A stretch of DNA of 64,000 bases from Psychroserpens luteolus (GTDB lineage Bacteria; Bacteroidota; Bacteroidia; Flavobacteriales; Flavobacteriaceae): the NCBI RefSeq assembly GCF_021032705.1, contig NZ_JAHVXI010000008.1:1-64000 (forward strand). Reading direction: 5' to 3'. Positions within the stretch are counted from its first letter, which is position 1; every line of letters starts with the position of its first letter. The notes under the pieces were generated by a model. The model ran no database searches, was not told the origin of the DNA, and saw nothing but the letters and a program-made list of their open reading frames with translations. The position numbers and the translations under genes are program-made. This document shows positions 1-9,271 of this stretch, piece after piece.

Positions 1-324
1 CTGCTCCTGTGGTGACTGATGTGACGATTTGTTCTGATGAGTCGTATACGTGGGCTGAGAATGGTATCACTTATGATGGTTCTGGAGGATCTACTTCGGT
101 AACTATTGAAGGTGTAAACTGTGCAGCTGATCAAACACTTAACTTAACAGTAACGCCGGAGCCTGCTCCTGTAGTGACTGATGTAACGATTTGCTCTGAT
201 GAGTCGTATACTTGGACTGAGAATGGTATCACTTATGATGGTTCTGGTGGTTCGACCTCTGTAACTATTGAAGGTGTGAACTGTGCTGCCGATCAAATAT
301 TAAACTTAACTGTGACTCCAGCAA
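1..324 (+). repeat. 162-bp in-frame coding tandem repeat
   Basis: The sequence starting at base 1 recurs at base 163 with a few mostly silent substitutions (for example gtggtgactg against gtagtgactg), giving a period of 162 bp or 54 codons. Further copies probably lie upstream of the window. Because the period is a multiple of three, copy-number change would lengthen or shorten the protein without breaking the frame. Confidence 0.85.
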
Positions 325-800
325 CGGACGTATTCTACGCGGATACTGATGGTGACGGTTTTGGAGATCCAGACAATTCAATCCTTACATGCTCGCAACC
401 AGCTGGATATGTAACTGACAATACAGATTGTGATGACACCAATGATCAGATTTATCCGGGAGCAACCGAAATACCAGATAATGGAATTGATGAAGATTGT
501 GATGGTATGGATGATAATACTCTAGATACTGAAGAGTTTAACAGTAGAGATATTTCGATTAGACCAAACCCATTCACGACAACCATAACTATTAGTTTGC
601 CATTGAGTTTAAATGGAAGTGAATTTGAAATAAACATCTATGACCTAAACGGTAGAGTTGTTTATAAAAAGAGAAAATCTAGTATAGACGGATCTATAAT
701 TATCGATGAACTTGACAGGTTGGAGCAAGCTCCATACTTCATCAAGATATCTAATAGAGATAATGGTATAATTGTCACCAAGAAACTAATTAAATATTAG
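1..800 (+). CDS. T9SS type A-sorted repeat adhesin, 3' part only
   Basis: The reading frame is open at the window edge, so this is the C-terminal part of a larger secreted protein. It begins inside a tandem repeat of 54 residues containing DVTICSDESYTW and GVNCAADQ; nearly two copies are visible. A segment rich in DxDGDGFGD and DCDDTND, about residues 107-170, follows and resembles the MopE/thrombospondin-type-3-like metal-binding motif. The last roughly 80 residues, with IRPNPF and IYDLNGRVV and ending KKLIKY, are a T9SS type A sorting domain. From the family, the protein would cross the outer membrane through the T9SS and stay on the cell surface. The repeats suggest an adhesin or stalk. 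Its ligand cannot be read from the sequence. Confidence 0.85.
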   Translation, partial: APVVTDVTICSDESYTWAENGITYDGSGGSTSVTIEGVNCAADQTLNLTVTPEPAPVVTDVTICSDESYTWTENGITYDGSGGSTSVTIEGVNCAADQILNLTVTPATDVFYADTDGDGFGDPDNSILTCSQPAGYVTDNTDCDDTNDQIYPGATEIPDNGIDEDCDGMDDNTLDTEEFNSRDISIRPNPFTTTITISLPLSLNGSEFEINIYDLNGRVVYKKRKSSIDGSIIIDELDRLEQAPYFIKISNRDNGIIVTKKLIKY

Positions 801-818
801 TGATAAATCAATTAAACA

Positions 819-851
819 AAAAAGCTGAATTGTAATAATTCAGCTTTTTTT
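819..851 (+). terminator. Intrinsic terminator of the repeat adhesin gene
   Basis: An inverted repeat, aagctgaatt and aattcagctt, is separated by a short loop and followed directly by a run of T. It lies about 20 bases after the TAA of the upstream gene. This is a textbook rho-independent terminator on the plus strand. Confidence 0.85.
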
Positions 852-977
852 TGTAACACACTAAAGCACAGACAATAACACTTAAGACCTAATTAAACCA
901 AAACCCAAAAAATATTAAATTTATAAGTAACTGATAATCAGGTATTAAAAAATTATATATGCATTTCGTCGATTAAA

Positions 978-1009
978 TTTGCATTTCACAGAGTATACAC
1001 ATACATTTG
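978..1009 (+). promoter_or_regulatory. Bacteroidota housekeeping promoter of the LamG T9SS gene
   Basis: TTTG at 978-981 and TACATTTG at 1002-1009 are 20 bases apart. This matches the -33/-7 pair TTTG / TAnnTTTG used by the primary sigma factor of this phylum. The start would fall near 1015, leaving a leader of about 35 bases before the ATG at 1051. Confidence 0.65.
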
Positions 1010-1024
1010 TATTATAAATTTATT

Positions 1025-1051
1025 AGTCCCAAACTAAAATTTAACCGCTTA
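1025..1051 (+). promoter_or_regulatory. Leader motif shared with the anchor-L adhesin gene
   Basis: The leader holds agtcccaaact (1025-1035) and ttaaccgctta (1041-1051), the latter running into the start codon. Both elements recur in the same order before the adhesin start at 62887. Family-level function is unknown; a translation or RNA-stability signal for surface protein genes is an inference. Confidence 0.4.
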
Positions 1052-4000
1052 TGAAAATTTCTACTTTTTTTCAGAAAAAGTATGCTCTAATGGTTTTTAC
1101 AATAATAACCATGAGCATATGTAACGCTCAAACGACTACGACTCTAGGTTTTTATGATTTTGAATCAGGAACTCAAGGATGGACAGGAGGTTCTCTAGCC
1201 TATAGAAATAATAGTGCTCCTTTTGCCTATGATGGAACACATTCATTCTGGCTCCGTAATGGTTCAACACCTGCAAACTCTACAATGACCTCTCCTACGT
1301 TTAGTCTTTCTGCCTATAACAAGGTTGATGTAAAATTCTTTTTCTCTTCTTATAGTATGGAATGGGGCGAAGATTTTATTATTGAATATTATGATGGATC
1401 TACTTGGCAAACCATAGCAACTTATGTTTCAGGTAGTGTAGCCAGTAAAAATGCTGACTTTGAGAGTTCTACTGCTATATATTTTTACAGTAAAACGGCG
1501 ACTATATTTTCAACAAATTATACTTTTCCTGCGGGATCAACAGCCCAATTTAGGGTTGTTGTAAGAGCAAACAATAATGGAGATTATGTCATGATTGATG
1601 CCATAACGGTAACAGGAACAACATTTCAAACACCAACAAATGCGCCTGGTGGTATTACGTCTGACCTTGACCTCTGGTTAAAGGCCGATCAGTTAGATGG
1701 ATCTGCTGTAGGTTCAGATGGATCATTAGTATCGCAATGGATAGATAATGGAAAAGGAAATCACGCGGAAACCGTAGTTACTGGTCAAGAACCCGTATAT
1801 AGAAATAACCTTACAAATAATTTTAATTTCAACCCTGTTATAGAGTTTGAAAATGATAATAACACTGCTAATCGAGATATGTCATATATCATTAGTGATG
1901 GTAGTAGAGATGTATTAAAAGGTACAGGTGGCTTTAATACTAATGATATGTTCATTGTATTAATGCCAGATCCTACTATTACAACATCTATGATTCCTTT
2001 GGATACATTTACGAGTACTGACCCTACAGGTCAAACCTATGATGAAGATGTTACAGGCTTTGGATATGGAGCTTATTCGGCTAGATTTGATAACGAACGA
2101 CTCACTTACTGTATTGGAGTTACCAATGAAAGCTCTGCTTCTAACCCTGCACCAAGTTATGATGATGGTTATGGACGTGGTGATCTAGGTACAGGAACCG
2201 ATTATAATCAAATACATATTGTCAATATTAGACAAAACGCAGCGGATACTGATATGGAATTATACTTTAATGCCAATCAAGTAGGTACGCTTACTAATGA
2301 TATAGCTGCTTATGCTCAAGTAAACAATACGAGATACTGGATTGGTCGTAGTCAATATTGGTCTGGAAGTTATGATGGTCGTATCGCCGAAGTCATTACT
2401 TACGATTCTAGAAAAACAGATACCGATCTCACACAAGAACGAAATAGAATTCAATCATATCTCGCTGTTAAATACGGAATCACATTAGGTGTTAATGGAA
2501 CATCTCAGGATTATGTAAATAGTGATGGTACTGTTATTTGGGATCAATCTAAAGATGCTGGTGCCTATAATTATGATATTGCAGGAATAGGAAGAGATGA
2601 TGTTTCCGAATTAAATCAAAAACAATCTAGAAGTGTTAATGACGCAGTAGACGGAACTGGAAGAATTGAAGGTATCCTTACGATGGGATTGACTGAAATT
2701 TACGATACCAACAGTGATAATATTACTTCTAATGCTACTACTTTTGGAGATAAAGAGTATTTAGTATGGGGAAATAATGGTGCCGACTTAAATTTAGCAG
2801 CATCTACAATTTCTGTTAATATGAGTGCTGGTATTTCGCCTGCGCTTACGACTAATGTATCTTTTACTGCGATGCAACGTGTTTGGCGTGTAGAAGAAAC
2901 TGGTGGTGATATTCCTTCAGTAAAAGTTAGAATACCTCAAGCTGCCATCAGAAATATTACACCTCCTGGTAGTTACTATATGTTTATCTCTAGTACTGGA
3001 GTTTTTGACCCTACTGCAGATTATAGAGTAATGACACCAGATGGTAGTGGTAATCTTGAAACTAATTATGATTTTGATGGTACGAAATATATCACCTTTG
3101 GTTATGCACCAATGGTTATTGTAGAACGTTCTGTATATTTTGATGGTTCGGTTGATTATGTTGATATGGAAGATGCTTTAGATCTAAACTCATCTGAATA
3201 TACTATTTCGGCATGGATAAAAAGAGATGCTGCCGATACAGGAACGAAGTCAATTGTATCTAAAAGAGACAATCCGTTTACTACAGGATATGATTTAAGA
3301 ATTCTTAATGATAACAGAATTCAAATGTGGATAAAAAATGGAACCAATCAAATGCTGACAACTTCAGCAAGCATACCTGATGACGAATGGCACCATGTTG
3401 CTGTTATTTATAATGGTACAAGACTCTATATATACATTGATGGTGTTGTAGCCAATCAAGCCAATAGAACGGCTCCTATTGACACCAATGAATCCTTCTA
3501 TATTGCTGCTGCTGGTAAGAATACACCAACACAACACTTTAGAGGTAATATTGATGAAGTACGCGTCTGGGATGTTGAATTGAGTGTAGATGAATTACGA
3601 TTTATAATGAATCAGGAAATAGAAGAGAATGCAACATTTGTAGGTGGTAAAGTATTACCAACAACTATTACTAAAAATGATGTAGCTACGATTCCATGGT
3701 CTGATCTGGCAGGATATTATCCTATGTCTGTATATACCTATACAAATACTGAAGATGCTTCAGGTAACAGTAATCAAGGTGCTTTAAGAAACTTGGATAC
3801 TGTAGATAGACAAACCGCACCTTTACCTTTTGAATCTCAAGGAAATGGTGACTGGACAACCGAAGCAACATGGTTAAATAATGCAGAACAACCATTACCA
3901 AATGAACTATCTGTAGTTGATGGAACGACACCTATCGATTGGAATATTGTTAGAATTGGTCACAATGTAACTATTGATACTGAAGTTGTCTTAGGAAGAG

Positions 4001-5709
4001 ATCGTCAAGTATTAGGATTATATGTAGACGCTGGAGAATTAACTGTTGATGGTAACAATGCAGATGCTGCTGCTGGAAACGGTTTAACTGTATCACATTA
4101 TTTAAAAATTGATGGAAAAATCGATCTAGAAGGTCAGTCGCAATTAGTACAAACTGAAGATAGTGATCTTGACCCTACGTCGTCAGGTTCTCTGGAAAAA
4201 GATCAACAAGGTACTGCCGATGTACATACGTATAACTATTGGTCGTCTCCTGTTGGTGAAATTAATTCAACAACAAATAACAACTCATATACCGTAACCG
4301 ATGTTATGTATGACGGTGTTAACCCAATTAACTTTATTAATACAGGATATGACGGGTCAGATGGTGCTACAATTAGCATTGCCGATTACTGGATATGGAA
4401 ATTTGCCAACCAATTAGACGATGACTATTCTGCATGGCAACATGTGAGACGTAATGGTACATTATTAACTGGTGAAGGATTCACGATGAAAGGTCCTGGA
4501 TCTGGAACAATAGTAGATCAACAAAACTATGTGTTCCTTGGAAAACCAAATAATGGTGATGTTAACTTAACACTTAACGCTGGAAACGATTACTTAGTAG
4601 GTAACCCATACCCTTCTGCAATTGATGCCAATCAATTTATTACAGATAACGGACCAAATATTACTGGTGCTGGTGCCGACCCATTAATTAGTGGTACGCT
4701 TTACTTCTGGGAACATTGGGGAGGTGGCACTCACAACCTATTAGATTACCAAGGTGGTTATGCAACGTATAACTTCTCTGGTGGTACGGGAGCACCTTCG
4801 TTAGGAACTAATGATCCAGATGTTGGAACAGGCGGAACTCCAACAAAACTTCCAGCACGTTACATCCCAGTAAGTCAAGGATTCTTTGTTGTTGGTGAAA
4901 GCACTGGTACAATCAATTTCAATAATGGTCAACGTATTTACCAAAAAGAAGGTACTGGAACATCAGTATTTGTTAGAAATGCTAATCCGAACACCATTGC
5001 TGGTGCTGATACTCAAACCGAAGCGGCAGATAATCGTATGAAATTTAGAATTGGTTTCAATTCTATAAATACGATTCACAGACAGTTATTGTTAACTATT
5101 GATGAGTCGACTACAACTGGATATGATTGGGGATATGACGCCAAGACTTATGACAATCAAATGGATGATCTATTCTGGATGATAGCTGATGAAAAGTATA
5201 CGATACAAGGAAGTAATTTAGCTGAATCTGATACGGTATATCCATTAGGTATCAAAACAAATGATGATGGATTAAATACCATTACTATTGATAATCTAGA
5301 AAATGTACCTAGTACGATTGATATATTTATCCACGATATAGAAAATGATACGTATCATAATCTTAGAGAAGGGGATTTCCAATTTTTCCTTCCTGCAGGT
5401 GAATATTTAAACAGATTTGAATTAACATTTAGTGAAGGAGATTCATTAAGCGTTGACGACAATGAATTGAAAACAGTAGATGTTTTCTATAACAATGAAA
5501 CAGAAAGCATTGTATTATTGAATCCAAACGCTATTGATGTGAAGTCTATAGAATTATACAACATCATAGGACAAAATATTACAACCATTGAAAATATTTC
5601 AGAACTGGACTATTCTGAATACAAAGTTAAGAGCCTAAGCACTGGAACTTACATCATTAAGATAGATACTTTAAGCGGTTTGTTATCTAAGAAAGTTTTG
5701 GTGAAATAA
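1051..5709 (+). CDS. Large secreted LamG-domain protein with T9SS type A sorting domain
   Basis: A signal peptide (about residues 1-26, cut before QTTTTLG) starts this 1552-residue protein. Residues about 30-190 look like a jelly-roll, MAM/CUB-like domain (YDFESGTQGW). Residues about 200-480 contain DLDLWLKADQLDGS and SYLAVKYGITLG, typical of the DUF8202-like region of flavobacterial T9SS proteins. Residues about 690-850 form a LamG/concanavalin-like domain (YVDMEDALDL, ISAWIK, WHHVAVIYNG, GNIDEVRVWD). A region with GNGDWTTEATW follows near 930, and the last roughly 80 residues, with LYNIIGQNI, are a type A sorting domain. The likely role is a surface carbohydrate-binding or adhesive protein; no catalytic motif is recognised. 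It has its own promoter and terminator, so it appears monocistronic. Confidence 0.9.
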   Translation: MKISTFFQKKYALMVFTIITMSICNAQTTTTLGFYDFESGTQGWTGGSLAYRNNSAPFAYDGTHSFWLRNGSTPANSTMTSPTFSLSAYNKVDVKFFFSSYSMEWGEDFIIEYYDGSTWQTIATYVSGSVASKNADFESSTAIYFYSKTATIFSTNYTFPAGSTAQFRVVVRANNNGDYVMIDAITVTGTTFQTPTNAPGGITSDLDLWLKADQLDGSAVGSDGSLVSQWIDNGKGNHAETVVTGQEPVYRNNLTNNFNFNPVIEFENDNNTANRDMSYIISDGSRDVLKGTGGFNTNDMFIVLMPDPTITTSMIPLDTFTSTDPTGQTYDEDVTGFGYGAYSARFDNERLTYCIGVTNESSASNPAPSYDDGYGRGDLGTGTDYNQIHIVNIRQNAADTDMELYFNANQVGTLTNDIAAYAQVNNTRYWIGRSQYWSGSYDGRIAEVITYDSRKTDTDLTQERNRIQSYLAVKYGITLGVNGTSQDYVNSDGTVIWDQSKDAGAYNYDIAGIGRDDVSELNQKQSRSVNDAVDGTGRIEGILTMGLTEIYDTNSDNITSNATTFGDKEYLVWGNNGADLNLAASTISVNMSAGISPALTTNVSFTAMQRVWRVEETGGDIPSVKVRIPQAAIRNITPPGSYYMFISSTGVFDPTADYRVMTPDGSGNLETNYDFDGTKYITFGYAPMVIVERSVYFDGSVDYVDMEDALDLNSSEYTISAWIKRDAADTGTKSIVSKRDNPFTTGYDLRILNDNRIQMWIKNGTNQMLTTSASIPDDEWHHVAVIYNGTRLYIYIDGVVANQANRTAPIDTNESFYIAAAGKNTPTQHFRGNIDEVRVWDVELSVDELRFIMNQEIEENATFVGGKVLPTTITKNDVATIPWSDLAGYYPMSVYTYTNTEDASGNSNQGALRNLDTVDRQTAPLPFESQGNGDWTTEATWLNNAEQPLPNELSVVDGTTPIDWNIVRIGHNVTIDTEVVLGRDRQVLGLYVDAGELTVDGNNADAAAGNGLTVSHYLKIDGKIDLEGQSQLVQTEDSDLDPTSSGSLEKDQQGTADVHTYNYWSSPVGEINSTTNNNSYTVTDVMYDGVNPINFINTGYDGSDGATISIADYWIWKFANQLDDDYSAWQHVRRNGTLLTGEGFTMKGPGSGTIVDQQNYVFLGKPNNGDVNLTLNAGNDYLVGNPYPSAIDANQFITDNGPNITGAGADPLISGTLYFWEHWGGGTHNLLDYQGGYATYNFSGGTGAPSLGTNDPDVGTGGTPTKLPARYIPVSQGFFVVGESTGTINFNNGQRIYQKEGTGTSVFVRNANPNTIAGADTQTEAADNRMKFRIGFNSINTIHRQLLLTIDESTTTGYDWGYDAKTYDNQMDDLFWMIADEKYTIQGSNLAESDTVYPLGIKTNDDGLNTITIDNLENVPSTIDIFIHDIENDTYHNLREGDFQFFLPAGEYLNRFELTFSEGDSLSVDDNELKTVDVFYNNETESIVLLNPNAIDVKSIELYNIIGQNITTIENISELDYSEYKVKSLSTGTYIIKIDTLSGLLSKKVLVK

Positions 5710-6056
5710 AATAGACCCAAATCTACCGTGATCTTAACTTATAAATGGCCTCTCTCCTACTGGATTGAGGCTTTTTTAATCTATCAACTCTCATAGCAGG
5801 TTTAACAGCAAAGCTATAGTGAGAGTTTTACTGAATTACTAGATCTCATTTTTTAGAGTCTCATGTACCTTTTGGAATGCCAGGTTTTTATGGCATATTC
5901 ATTTTCTGAAGAATCGAAAATCGTTTTAGTACACTTAAATCTTTCACAAAAAAATTATAAATTTCAGATGCATTCGAAAGTTATTTCAATTTTATAGTAA
6001 CTTTATGGGTGTTTAGTAGTCTTACTATAAAATACAACCAACTTTTAACGTATACT
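5710..6056. other. Gap between the LamG T9SS gene and the permease gene
   Basis: Besides the terminator at 5748-5778, there is a second imperfect inverted repeat (aactctcatagc near 5786 against gctat-agt-gagagtt ending near 5827) followed by tttt, and a short atgcca/tggcat hairpin near 5877-5896. TAACTTTA at 5998-6005 is a near match to the -7 box and could serve the permease gene. No coding sequence is supported here. Confidence 0.5.
5748..5778 (+). terminator. Terminator after the LamG T9SS gene
   Basis: The gcctc / gaggc arms (5748-5752, 5767-5771) enclose an inner tcc/gga stem with loop tact, and six T follow. It sits about 40 bases after the stop codon and is oriented for the plus strand. 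Confidence 0.7.
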
Positions 6057-7295
6057 ATGTTTTCATTAGTTAGAGAAAATATCCGAATTGCATTTGATTC
6101 TATTAGAAGTCAATTGCTGCGAACTATTCTTACCGTTTTAATCATAGCCATAGGTATCACTGCTCTTGTAGGGATTTTAAGCGCTGTTTCTGCATTAGAA
6201 AACACGATCTCTAGTGATTTTTCATCAATGGGAGCCAACACGTTTAACATCCAACGTTATGAGTTCAACACGCAACGACGTGGCGATGAAGCTCAAAAGA
6301 TAAATCCGGTTATTAATTACCGACAAGTAAAAGCGTTTGAAGAGGAATACAACTATCCCTATACAAAAACGTCTATAGCCTTTTTAGGTACACGAACTGC
6401 TGAAGTCAAGTATGAAAATGAAAAAACTGATCCCGAAGTACAGGTATATGGTGTTAATGAACATTTCATTCAAAATACAGGACTAGAAGTTGAAACTGGA
6501 CGTGCTTTAAATTATTTTGATGTTGAAAACAGTAATACCGTTTGTGTTATTGGTAGTGATCTCAAAAAAGCACTATTGGATGATGTTAATCCTTTAGGTA
6601 AAACCATTAGTATTAGAGGTGCTAAATTTAAAGTTGTTGGCGTACTAAAAGAAAAGGGCGCAACCTTTGGTAATAATCAAGATCTACGTGTGCTTATGCC
6701 ACTGCAAAAAGCACGTACTATTTTCACTAATGCAAATATCAACTATAATTTGAGCATCAAAGCCGATAAAAAAGACATGCTTGAAGGTGCTCAGGATGAG
6801 GCTATTTTATTATTCCGAAATATTAGAGGGTTGAACCCTGTTGAAGAAAACAATTTTGGCATCGAAAAAAGTGATGACCTTATTAATCGTATTGGTTCTA
6901 TTACAGGTGTACTGTCTACTGCTGCGTGGATTATTAGTATCATTACCATCTTTGGATCTACCATTGCATTGTTAAACATGATGTTGGTGTCTGTAACCGA
7001 ACGTACTCGTGAAATTGGTGTGCGTAAATCTTTAGGTGCCAAACGTCGCACTATTGCCTTTCAGTTTTTTATTGAAACGATTATTATTGGGCAATTAGGC
7101 GGATTGTTAGGTATTTTATTAGGTATCCTGATTGGTTACATTTTTGCAGCCGCAGTCGATTTTAACTTTGTTATTCCTTGGGGAGCGATGATATGGGCAA
7201 GTGTCATCACGTTTATAGTTGCTGTAATTTCTGGCTCATATCCTGCAAATAAAGCAGCTAAACTTGACCCTGTGGAGTCGTTGCGTTATGAATAA
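6057..7295 (+). CDS. MacB/FtsX-type ABC transporter permease
   Basis: The 412-residue protein has the classic MacB layout. One transmembrane helix lies near residues 22-45, a periplasmic MacB-PCD domain spans about 46-270, and three C-terminal helices form the FtsX domain. The motif ERTREIGVRKSLGAKRR between the second and third helices and the ending DPVESLRYE are diagnostic. The family works with an ATPase in lipoprotein release or in export of peptides and macrolides, by mechanical transmission across the periplasm. No ATPase gene lies beside it, so the partner is elsewhere. I chose ATG 6057 over an in-frame GTG at 6009 because the protein then starts with the family-typical N-terminus ahead of the first helix. 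Confidence 0.9.
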   Translation: MFSLVRENIRIAFDSIRSQLLRTILTVLIIAIGITALVGILSAVSALENTISSDFSSMGANTFNIQRYEFNTQRRGDEAQKINPVINYRQVKAFEEEYNYPYTKTSIAFLGTRTAEVKYENEKTDPEVQVYGVNEHFIQNTGLEVETGRALNYFDVENSNTVCVIGSDLKKALLDDVNPLGKTISIRGAKFKVVGVLKEKGATFGNNQDLRVLMPLQKARTIFTNANINYNLSIKADKKDMLEGAQDEAILLFRNIRGLNPVEENNFGIEKSDDLINRIGSITGVLSTAAWIISIITIFGSTIALLNMMLVSVTERTREIGVRKSLGAKRRTIAFQFFIETIIIGQLGGLLGILLGILIGYIFAAAVDFNFVIPWGAMIWASVITFIVAVISGSYPANKAAKLDPVESLRYE

Positions 7296-7731
7296 TTCTA
7301 GAGCTCAATTACTTTCTGAAATTGAACCTTACAAATCTTTATTAGTTGGCAAAAAGCTAAAAAACGTATTTTTCACTCACCAAGGTGAAGGTACTGTACA
7401 TCTTGAAGGATTAGGAAGTGCTTACTATTTTTCTACTATTTTAGAAACTGAAGACAAAAAAAAGTATTGTTTTGGTAACGATTGGATTACCAAATGGGAT
7501 GCTAATGAACATCTTTATGAAGTGACACATGAAAACTGGAGGATACCAAGAAATATCAAGTATAGAAACATTGCAATAATTGATATACTAATAGACGATG
7601 ATGACGAAATTTATATAAGATTAGAAAATGATGTATTAATCTATCACACTATGGATTATGGAGATAAATTATTTTTTGATGAGTATTCAACATTGTTTGA
7701 TAAAAATGGAAAATTGCTAAATGAAGAATAA
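7288..7731 (+). CDS. Small soluble protein of unknown function
   Basis: A 147-residue protein with no signal peptide or membrane helix. It is rich in aromatic and acidic residues (DDDDEIYIRLEND, TMDYGDKLFFDEY). The ATG at 7288 overlaps the end of the permease gene by eight bases, so the two are probably translated from one mRNA. I do not recognise a family. The overlap hints at co-expression with the permease, but no functional link can be read from the sequence. Confidence 0.75.
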   Translation: MNNSRAQLLSEIEPYKSLLVGKKLKNVFFTHQGEGTVHLEGLGSAYYFSTILETEDKKKYCFGNDWITKWDANEHLYEVTHENWRIPRNIKYRNIAIIDILIDDDDEIYIRLENDVLIYHTMDYGDKLFFDEYSTLFDKNGKLLNEE

Positions 7732-7808
7732 CCTAGACAAGACAGAGGTTTAAATCTATCATAAAGGGCAAATTTTTTCACAAAGCTTTTACGTAAATTG
7801 TTTTAGTT

Positions 7809-7816
7809 TATTTTTG
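7809..7816 (+). promoter_or_regulatory. Candidate -7 box of the AraC-type regulator gene
   Basis: TATTTTTG fits TAnnTTTG exactly, but no clear TTG lies at the right distance upstream. If used, transcription would begin almost at ATG 7825, favouring that codon over GTG 7816, which overlaps the box. Confidence 0.4.
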
Positions 7817-7824
7817 TGAATTCA

Positions 7825-8730
7825 ATGACACTTTCCAAAGATCACATCAAAAGCATTAACAAAGCGTTCAATTATATTGAACAGCATCTCGAAAGTGATT
7901 TATCCTTAGAGCAAATTTCAAGAGTTGCACATTACTCACCTTATCACTTTCATCGCATATTTAAAACATTCACAAAAGAAACACTTAACAATTATATAGC
8001 GAGAAAACGTGTTGAGAAAGCTTCGGCAGATTTACTGCATCGTGAACATATCACCATTTCAGAATTATCGACGCAGTACGGATTTACAAGCAACTCATCT
8101 TTTACCAGAGCTTTTAAAAAGTTCTATGGTGTGAGTCCGTCCAATTTCCGAAGACATAGTAAAGGAAAATATAGCAAGATTAGTCAAATGAAAAGCAAGA
8201 ATGGGCAACCCATTACTACATTTGAAAACTATGTTTGTCATACAAATCAAAACAACGACACAGTTATGACAACAAACATTAAGGTAGAAACAATTGACAA
8301 CATTCACACGCTAGGTATTACATGTATTGGAAAGCATCAGTTAACACTAACTTTTAACCGATTATTAGATTGGGCTGGTCAACAAGGCTTGTTACGTCAT
8401 CCTGATTTTAAAATGGGAACACTGTATTACGATAGCTTTAAAATCACTGCACCAGATAAGGTACGAATGACTGCTTGCTTAGTTGTTGATGCACCTATAA
8501 AAACTGATGGTGAAGTAATTTCAACTACAATTAATGGTGGACTACACATCACAGCTCATTATGAAATTGGTATTGCCGAATTTCCTACAACTTGGATGAA
8601 TTTATTTAAATGGATGAATGATAATGGTTATAAAAAGCGTTCGGAACCACCTTTTGAGATTTATCATAATGATTTTAATAAGCATCCTGAAAAGAAGTGC
8701 ATTGTAGATCTCTACATTCCCGTTGACTAA
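7825..8730 (+). CDS. AraC-family regulator with GyrI-like ligand-binding domain
   Basis: Residues about 8-105 form two helix-turn-helix motifs of the AraC/XylS DNA-binding domain (SLEQISRVAHYSPYHFHRIF, then ISELSTQYGFTSNSSFTRAF and GVSPSNFRR). Residues about 145-301 match the GyrI-like/SOUL-type effector-binding domain. This N-terminal-AraC, C-terminal-GyrI order is that of the Rob/SoxS-like and BmrR-type multidrug-sensing regulators. The likely role is a transcription factor that binds a small hydrophobic or cationic ligand. The ATG is chosen because the in-frame GTG at 7816 overlaps a candidate -7 box. Its target genes are not evident. Confidence 0.9.
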   Translation: MTLSKDHIKSINKAFNYIEQHLESDLSLEQISRVAHYSPYHFHRIFKTFTKETLNNYIARKRVEKASADLLHREHITISELSTQYGFTSNSSFTRAFKKFYGVSPSNFRRHSKGKYSKISQMKSKNGQPITTFENYVCHTNQNNDTVMTTNIKVETIDNIHTLGITCIGKHQLTLTFNRLLDWAGQQGLLRHPDFKMGTLYYDSFKITAPDKVRMTACLVVDAPIKTDGEVISTTINGGLHITAHYEIGIAEFPTTWMNLFKWMNDNGYKKRSEPPFEIYHNDFNKHPEKKCIVDLYIPVD

Positions 8731-8732
8731 AT

Positions 8733-9206
8733 TTATTTACTTACTAAATTTTCAAAATATTGATATAAGGCTCCTTTGGTAATGTTGGCTCCTTCTTGTA
8801 TTAATTTGAACTTATCCTGACCTTTATCATCAGAATAATCCTTTTTTGCTGTGAAGAATTCGATATCATCAGACATCAAATTATCTCTAAACCAAGCATA
8901 ACCTTCTTTTGTGGTGATATCAACAGCGTCTTTCTTAACTTTTAATGCAATAAGCCGCATGTGCTTGTCTGCACAATGAAACAAATGCATCTGCTGCGGA
9001 GACATATGCTCTAGATACTTCACTTTAGAAAGCACACCTTCCCATATAAGATCACTAAAGACGTCTAGTTCTTGTTCGGCTACTTCAGGTCTATTCGTTT
9101 TAATAGCTGTCCACTCTTCGGCAGTAATAGATTGTGTCGCTAAAAAGTTGATGAATTCTTGGTGTAATTCTTCAAATTGTTCCTTTGTGAGTCTAGAATA
9201 TTTCAT
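8733..9206 (-). CDS. Conserved flavobacterial protein, DUF6495-like
   Basis: A 157-residue soluble protein beginning MKYSRLTKEQFEELHQEF, rich in acidic residues and aromatics, with no signal peptide. It resembles the uncharacterised DUF6495 family of Flavobacteriaceae; that assignment is from memory of its N-terminus and length. Its 3' end almost meets that of the AraC gene (convergent, two bases apart). The start is ATG 9206; the longer frame would use TTG. No function is known to me. Confidence 0.75.
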   Translation of the reverse strand: MKYSRLTKEQFEELHQEFINFLATQSITAEEWTAIKTNRPEVAEQELDVFSDLIWEGVLSKVKYLEHMSPQQMHLFHCADKHMRLIALKVKKDAVDITTKEGYAWFRDNLMSDDIEFFTAKKDYSDDKGQDKFKLIQEGANITKGALYQYFENLVSK

Positions 9207-9216
9207 ATACAATGGT

Positions 9217-9248
9217 AAAAAAAATGCGCTCTTAAAATTAAGAGCGCA
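9217..9248 (-). terminator. Terminator of the Oar-like receptor gene
   Basis: A perfect 24-base palindrome at 9225-9248 (arm tgcgctctta) is followed on the minus strand by a run of T. It lies just past the receptor stop at 9272, making a strong intrinsic terminator. Confidence 0.85.
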
Positions 9249-9271
9249 AATTTAATGAATTTATCTAGTAT

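Noticed and set aside
6009-6056. Earlier GTG start of the permease
   Set aside because: It would add 16 residues with no family similarity before the first transmembrane helix.
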